From positions 331,304 through 357,969 of the forward strand of contig NW_003148770.1 of the NCBI RefSeq assembly GCF_000003605.2: a stretch of 26,666 nt of DNA, written 5' to 3'. The DNA is from Saccoglossus kowalevskii (taxonomy: Eukaryota > Hemichordata > Enteropneusta > Harrimaniidae). How positions within the stretch are numbered: position 1 is the stretch's first letter; the number at the start of each line of letters is the position of its first letter. Shown one piece after another: positions 21,664 to 26,666 of the stretch. The notes beneath the pieces are model-generated. The model made no database searches. It was not told the DNA's origin and worked only from the letters and a program-made list of their open reading frames with translations. The position numbers and the translations under genes were made by a program.

Positions 21664-22190
21664 CGTTATCCGCAAGAGTGGAATCGTGTATTTCTACTAT
21701 TTTAAAACTTACTTATAGGAGTTATGTCTACTTATAAACTACTATTTTTAACAAGGTCGGGAAATTCCACAATCCGGGTATCGATGTATAGATTGTATAA
21801 GTCGTAGTTATCATTAGTTCATTCCGTATTTTGAGAAATCTTGGAAAACAACTCAGTTGAATGCAACATATGCTAATAAATAATTTAGTACTAGAAAAAA
21901 TGATTTTAATATTAACCAATTTGCCAACGTGTTTGAGACCATGTGTTGAATTTGGGTCACGAATCATGAGTTTGTCAAAATTTTCCTGGTTTACAAGTCA
22001 CGTGACTTCATGTATGTCACATGACTTCCTCAAACGTGCTGAGGTATATTTGGAAATGTAGGTATGGTGGAGTTGGAAGGGGGGCTCCCCGGCACCAATG
22101 CTCGAGTTATAATGCGTGATATACGACGGAGTCACCATGAAGGGGCATGATTGTCACGTGGTATTCATAACAACAACAATTACCAGAGCT
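21664..22190 (-). promoter_or_regulatory. Promoter of IL-17-like gene A2
   Basis: On the minus strand, from distal to proximal: cacgtgacaatca (CACGTG at 22155-22160), kappaB-like ggggagcccc (22090-22081; other strand ggggctcccc), gtcatgtgac (22025-22016), gtcacgtgac (22006-21997), aaaccaggaaa, cgatacccggat followed by kappaB ggaatttccc (21768-21759), and a TATA-like ttataag (about 21737-21731). Nearly all are matched before A1 in the same order. The gtcacgtgac site also equals the CLEAR/TFEB-type palindrome. Confidence 0.75.
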
Positions 22191-22799
22191 GCACATCTAG
22201 TCCCATACAGGAATAAACAATCCAATCCTTAAAATACCAAACACATAATAATACGCCTGCCAGTGTTTTCAATCACGAACCGAGTGGTAGGCAGATGAGG
22301 GGAGTACTGTAAAATGTAGTCCCGCGCCGAGGGTTTCGGTAACCTCAATATTTCAGGCTAAGGGAGAATATGTTCAAATCCCTCAAATTTCTAGACGTAG
22401 CACTGCATTGCCGCCTTTCATGTTTTCCCACCCACAGGTATTTTAGTATGTTAGTTGGGCGCGAATTTGACGTGGGTTAAAACGTCAAATTCTTCGGTTA
22501 TTTTTACACTTTCCGAGTAAAAACTTTACAGGTTGTTCATATAACAGAAATAAATTAAATATTAATCAACTTCATAAAAATATCGACAATTAATATGGCA
22601 TGACTTGTGACACGCTGTAGTTTTTAATTGGATATTATAAATAAATATAATTTCCTGTTTTGCTTCTGCCGGGTCGTGAGGTACTACCCATGGTATTATT
22701 ATTATCGGTTCCTTGTTAACTATCGCCACTAGCGACCGCATTAACAAGCTTATTCTTTGCGTGAGTGGTGTTGTTTACAGAAGGCTACAAAGGTCACTG

Positions 22800-25750
22800 A
22801 GGTCACACAACAATCGTGCTGGTTTTAACTTACAGTAAGTACGCTGAAGTACGATATCGTAATCCGGTTATAAATGTTAAGTTGTGTACACGATCTGTAT
22901 TGGCTTTATCAATATATGAATGCAATGTACTAAATAACGTATCAGGGTTTCATTTACAACAGGAAGTTCAATACATTACGGGTATAATAACATCGACATG
23001 TATGGCGACTTTAATGCGACACGGGGCAAGTTGAAAGGGTGAAAGAGTGTTCATAGTGTTCACGGAGGGAGCTTGGCCAGTATTTGTGCCAGTTCTATAG
23101 ATGTACTTCAGTATCAATCTTTGGACGACACTCAAGTACATCTTTGTGATAGCACTTTGAGCTCAGAGGTGCCCATGAGAGCTGCCGTAGATGCATATAT
23201 TGTGTGTAAAACGTGTGAACGCAGAACGGTGAGACATTCTGCAACGTAGCACGTTCTATAACCATGTTCGATTGACTAAAACACAAGTAGCTTCTTCAGA
23301 TTTCAGTCTTGGGTGTTATAGGTCATAGGCGTGAGGGAATAATTAACAATGAGTACTCGTGACGTCATTGCGAGTAACTTTGTAATGGAACAACATACAT
23401 TACATCGCAGACACTGTGGTGAATTTTATATGGTTTGCATGTTCTCAATTTTCTAATGAAAATTTCGTTATTTAATGAGCCCGGGGCAGTTTATTAGTAA
23501 TGTAAACACAAAGACGGACATGGGAACCGCAGGCTGCACCCGGGTAGTAATAGTAACAGCTTTCGTTGCATACTATTATCGTGAAATAAACAACCACGTA
23601 ATATACAAAAAGTACCGACAAAGAAACCACTTGTTGATTTCATTGTAACTATGCATAGGAGAGGGCGATAATATTAATAGGTATCGTCAGATGATTCTAC
23701 GGTATCGAACAACTTCCCATATTGCCATATCGAGTTCAACACCCACTATTGTTCAGAATAATTATCATTAATTACATATTTACACTTTATTGTATTACTT
23801 TAAATATGGCTGTTAATTATATGTGTTATATGTTGGTGGTTATCAACTAAATACCTCACTAATATATTTTGCATTAAATGTACAAGTGAATAAGAGAGAT
23901 GACATTCACATTATTTCTTCAACTAGTGGTATAATATTCCTATTGAATTGGTGCTATGTATTGATATTTTAGTCTCAGTGGAACCTGGACGTTTTTCCTA
24001 TTTCAATTTAAGGCCTTCTCCACAGTGCTCATCCGCAGTTCCGGGAAATATCTCTCTAGTTCTTGTACAGTACCGGAACGGTCCAAAAAGGTGTTCTGCA
24101 TGCATATTAGCGTACTTGAACCTGCTTGCCAGTTGAGGCAAATTGAAAATTGAGACTTTCCCGCTTCTTGATGGTGGCATTCTTCAGTTGGACCTGACCG
24201 CAACACTCCTCATCCGGTGAAGTCCTACCTAAGGGTGTTGGTGTTATTGAAGGAACTGATTTTACGGCACCCAGTCAGAAATTGATGATGAACGGCAAAT
24301 TATGTGTTGTCTTTGTGGACACTGTATTCATGGTCACCACGTTGCACGTTCATCATTTATGCGCTTGCGCATATTGCGTGGCACACTATTCTGCCTAAGC
24401 AAGAATAACGAGCATGCAAATTATTTTCATATTTTTTGCGGGTATTTTGGGAGTTGAAAATCTTTTTCAACTGAAAATCTACGTTTCTCAGTTCTTCTCG
24501 CTGCCCGCGTTTGTACTCACCCACACTCACTATACTATGATCTTTAAAACACTGTTTGAAATATGCCGCGGTCTTCTTCTAGGTTGCATATCTATTGTTG
24601 TCTTTTGACTTAAGTTTTTATATTTTTGTCCTACCCTTTGTATGCGCAAATAGAGTTACATCGTAATTAGGGAATCTAGAATTACAGAGACTTGTGCAAC
24701 AGCGTGCGAAGCTATGTTAGCTTAAGTTGGAGCCTAGTAATGTAGATATTGAGGGACCGGTGGAATATCATGTTACACATCGTAGTGTTGATTGGTTATT
24801 ATTTTTTAGCTGGGTTGTACTTATGCAGGTTTTCCAGGATGTGTGATGAATATTGAAAGGATGTTGGTACAATTGGTACAAACCTTAATAGTGCTAGTCG
24901 AGATGAGGTGAGAGCTAAGCATGACGCAAACCAATCAGATCCAGTCTATGCTATGGCATATACACACAAATTAGTGAGACTGATCGATTTTGGTTGAAGG
25001 AAATTTGACAGAGTAGGCTTTGCAAAGTTTAAAGGTAAAAACCCACACAGCCTGCACTGTTAGGCATCAAGAGGATCTGCAGGTGGGGAATTACACGTCT
25101 ACAATGATAGGGTAATAGTGCTGGATAACACGGCGATTAGGCAGACATTAACCCCTGCGATATAATAAATAGTTTCACTATTTGCATATCAATTATTCTA
25201 TGCATGCGTGATAGCAATCAGTGCTGTATTATATCAATTCGTGGTTAGGTAAGACTAGATTTAAATTATATTTAATGCATAGAGGGTATTACGTAACCAC
25301 ATATTAAATGCGTCTCGATTAAAACAATTTTCTCAACATAAACTTCAAGCACTTTGTGAAAGTAAGAAAGTATTAGATGTTTCTCTCAGCATCAACGGTA
25401 GACAACATGGTGAAACAGATAACATCTCATTTCGAGCCACTGTACATACACAAACTTTTGAAAATTGAAAAAATTAAAAATTATTATTGTCTGATTTAAA
25501 GGCCAAACTAACACCAATCAAATAGAAATGTATTTTCTCTCATGTGCTTAAGGCCATGCGTTACAATACAAGTCGGTGTATATTGTAAAATGTGTAAGTT
25601 TGAAATATGTATTAATACATTTTGTATTTTGTTTACCTGCAATATAATATTATTGTGAACAAACCGTTAAATCTTCAAAGAACACTGTTTATGGGGGACA
25701 AACGTGCAAAAATTGGGTCCGAAAAATAATAATGTCAAAGTCACAATATA
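22800..25750. other. Right-side spacer without a supported gene
   Basis: Mostly AT-rich non-coding sequence. The region 24000-24480 has overlapping open frames on both strands with some protein-like texture, but no family is recognisable and the frames are short. They might be remnants of a decayed gene or element. Confidence 0.4.
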
Positions 25751-25756
25751 TCGTTT

Positions 25757-26330
25757 CTAAATAGCGCTGTTGTTTATAATTTAGATATTCTAAATAGCAA
25801 ACTGAATGTCGCCGTAGTTTATAATTAAGATATTCTAAATAGCTAAAGAAATAACGCCGTAGTTTATAATTAAGATATTCTAAATAGCTACTTAAATAGC
25901 GTCGTAGTTTATAATTAAGATATTCTAAATAGCTAAATAAATAACGCCGTAGTTTATAATTAAGATATTCTAAATAGCTAAATAAATAGCGCCGTAGTTT
26001 ATAATTTAGATATTCGAAATAGATAAATAGCGCCGTAGTTTATAATTAAGATATTCTAAATAGCTAAATAAATAGCGCCGTAGTATATAATTAAGATATT
26101 CTGAATAGCTAAATAAATAACGCCGTAGTTTATAATTAAGATATTCTAAATAGCTACTTAAATAGCGTCGTAGTTTATAATTAAGATATTCTAAATAGCT
26201 AAATAAATAACGCCGTAGTTTATAATTAAAATATTTTAAATAGCTAAATAAATAGCGCCGTAGTTTATAATTAAGATATTCGAAATAGCAACCTAAATAG
26301 CACCGTAGTTTATATTTAAACAAGTCATTG
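25757..26330. repeat. 45-bp minisatellite, about 13 units
   Basis: Units of the type cgccgtagtttataattaag and tattctaaatagctaaataa recur every 45 bp, anchored at 25766, 25811, 25856, 25901, 25946, 25991, 26032, 26077, 26122, 26167, 26212, 26257 and 26302. One interval is 41 bp. A variant unit (cttaaatagcgtcg) occurs at 25901 and again at 26167. Because 45 is a multiple of three, the minus strand stays open over 26323-26006 as a 15-residue repeat (YLNYKLRRYLFSYLE type). I regard this as a by-product, not a gene. Confidence 0.95.
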
Positions 26331-26380
26331 TCAATGACACGTCCCCGTTCCGTTCATATTTGAGTGACATATACATTCAA

Positions 26381-26652
26381 AGCAGATCATGACCGAAATG
26401 CACCTGCATATGTACAACACATTGTGCTAAATCTGAACAAAATCCATCCATGCATGACTGAGATCCGGTTCTGGAATTGTGAAAATATGTGATTTTGATG
26501 CATTTTCGGCCTTAAAATGGCCATCATTCCGCTATTTGTAAGCAGATCATGAAACAAATGCACATATCTATTTGTGACATAATGTACCATGTGTGTGTGA
26601 AGTTTGAACTTGATCAATCCAGACATGTCTTGGATACGGATCCAGAACTGAA
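26381..26652. repeat. Diverged tandem repeat, period about 160 bp
   Basis: agcagatcatga followed by aaatgcac occurs at 26381 and 26541. Both copies continue with tgtacaacacat or tgtgacataatg, then aatccatccatgcatg or aatccagacatgtc, then gatccggttctgga or gatccagaactga. It reaches close to the window end, so its full extent is unknown. It may belong to a dispersed repeat family. Confidence 0.6.
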
Positions 26653-26666
26653 TTCTTTAACAAAAT

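Larger units (their letters stand above)
12950..22800 (-). repeat. Right arm of inverted segmental duplication (A2 + B2 unit)
   Basis: Read on the minus strand, this gives the same order as the left arm: outer block, A promoter, A gene, intergenic block, B promoter, B gene. It is longer between A and B by about 2.3 kb. The MITE-like elements at 16982 and 19441 and the more GC-balanced stretch at about 15.4-16.6 kb account for part of the excess. Confidence 0.7.

Noticed and set aside
24003..24206. Two overlapping minus-strand frames with protein-like texture
   Set aside because: No family recognised, and both frames are similarly open, so neither can be preferred. At most a decayed remnant.
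24250..24475. Cys/His cluster (CCLCGHCIHGHH) in a + frame, possible zinc finger
   Set aside because: The spacing fits no finger family I can name, the frame is short and no second exon or homologous copy is visible.
26006..26323. 105-codon minus-strand frame with 15-residue repeats as a gene
   Set aside because: It is generated entirely by the 45-bp minisatellite, with no flanking coding signal.

Overview
The window is AT-rich metazoan nuclear DNA: short exons, GT-AG introns, TATA boxes, a microsatellite, a minisatellite and MITE-like fold-back elements. The only gene family I recognise is interleukin-17 (IL-17), secreted cystine-knot cytokines. Clustered, recently duplicated IL-17 genes suit a marine invertebrate such as an echinoderm, hemichordate, cephalochordate or mollusc. 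I cannot fix the phylum from sequence alone.

There are three apparently intact IL-17-like genes: A1 (+, 4717-6705), B2 (-, 13828-12456) and A2 (-, 21663-20107). Each has a 7-codon first exon (MAQWFYL, MAFQLLL, MAQWLYL), a phase-0 intron, and one large second exon carrying the rest of the signal peptide and the whole cytokine. Two decayed copies lie between A1 and B2. Psi-B1 (+, from 10258) keeps its promoter, first exon and the head of exon 2. Psi-B3 (-) keeps a promoter remnant near 11530-11710 and a frameshifted tail at 11080-10800.

The layout is an inverted segmental duplication of a two-gene unit. The left arm (about 3.77-10.8 kb) reads A1 then psi-B1 on the + strand. The right arm (about 22.8-12.95 kb) reads A2 then B2 on the - strand. 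Homology is visible in promoters, introns and exons and in at least one intergenic block, although insertions have changed the spacing. A1 and A2 are almost identical in the cytokine core but clearly different in signal peptide, C-terminal tail and introns, which suggests gene conversion. Most of their replacements fall in one short patch.

The promoters of A1, A2, B2 and psi-B1 each have a TATA-like box 65-80 bp before the ATG and a kappaB-like site further upstream. This fits inducible immune genes under NF-kappaB/Rel control (inference).

The outer regions (1-3.7 kb and 22.8-25.7 kb) and the spacers hold no gene I can support. A 45-bp minisatellite and a roughly 160-bp repeat occupy the last 0.9 kb. 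All alignments were made by eye, so identities are approximate.
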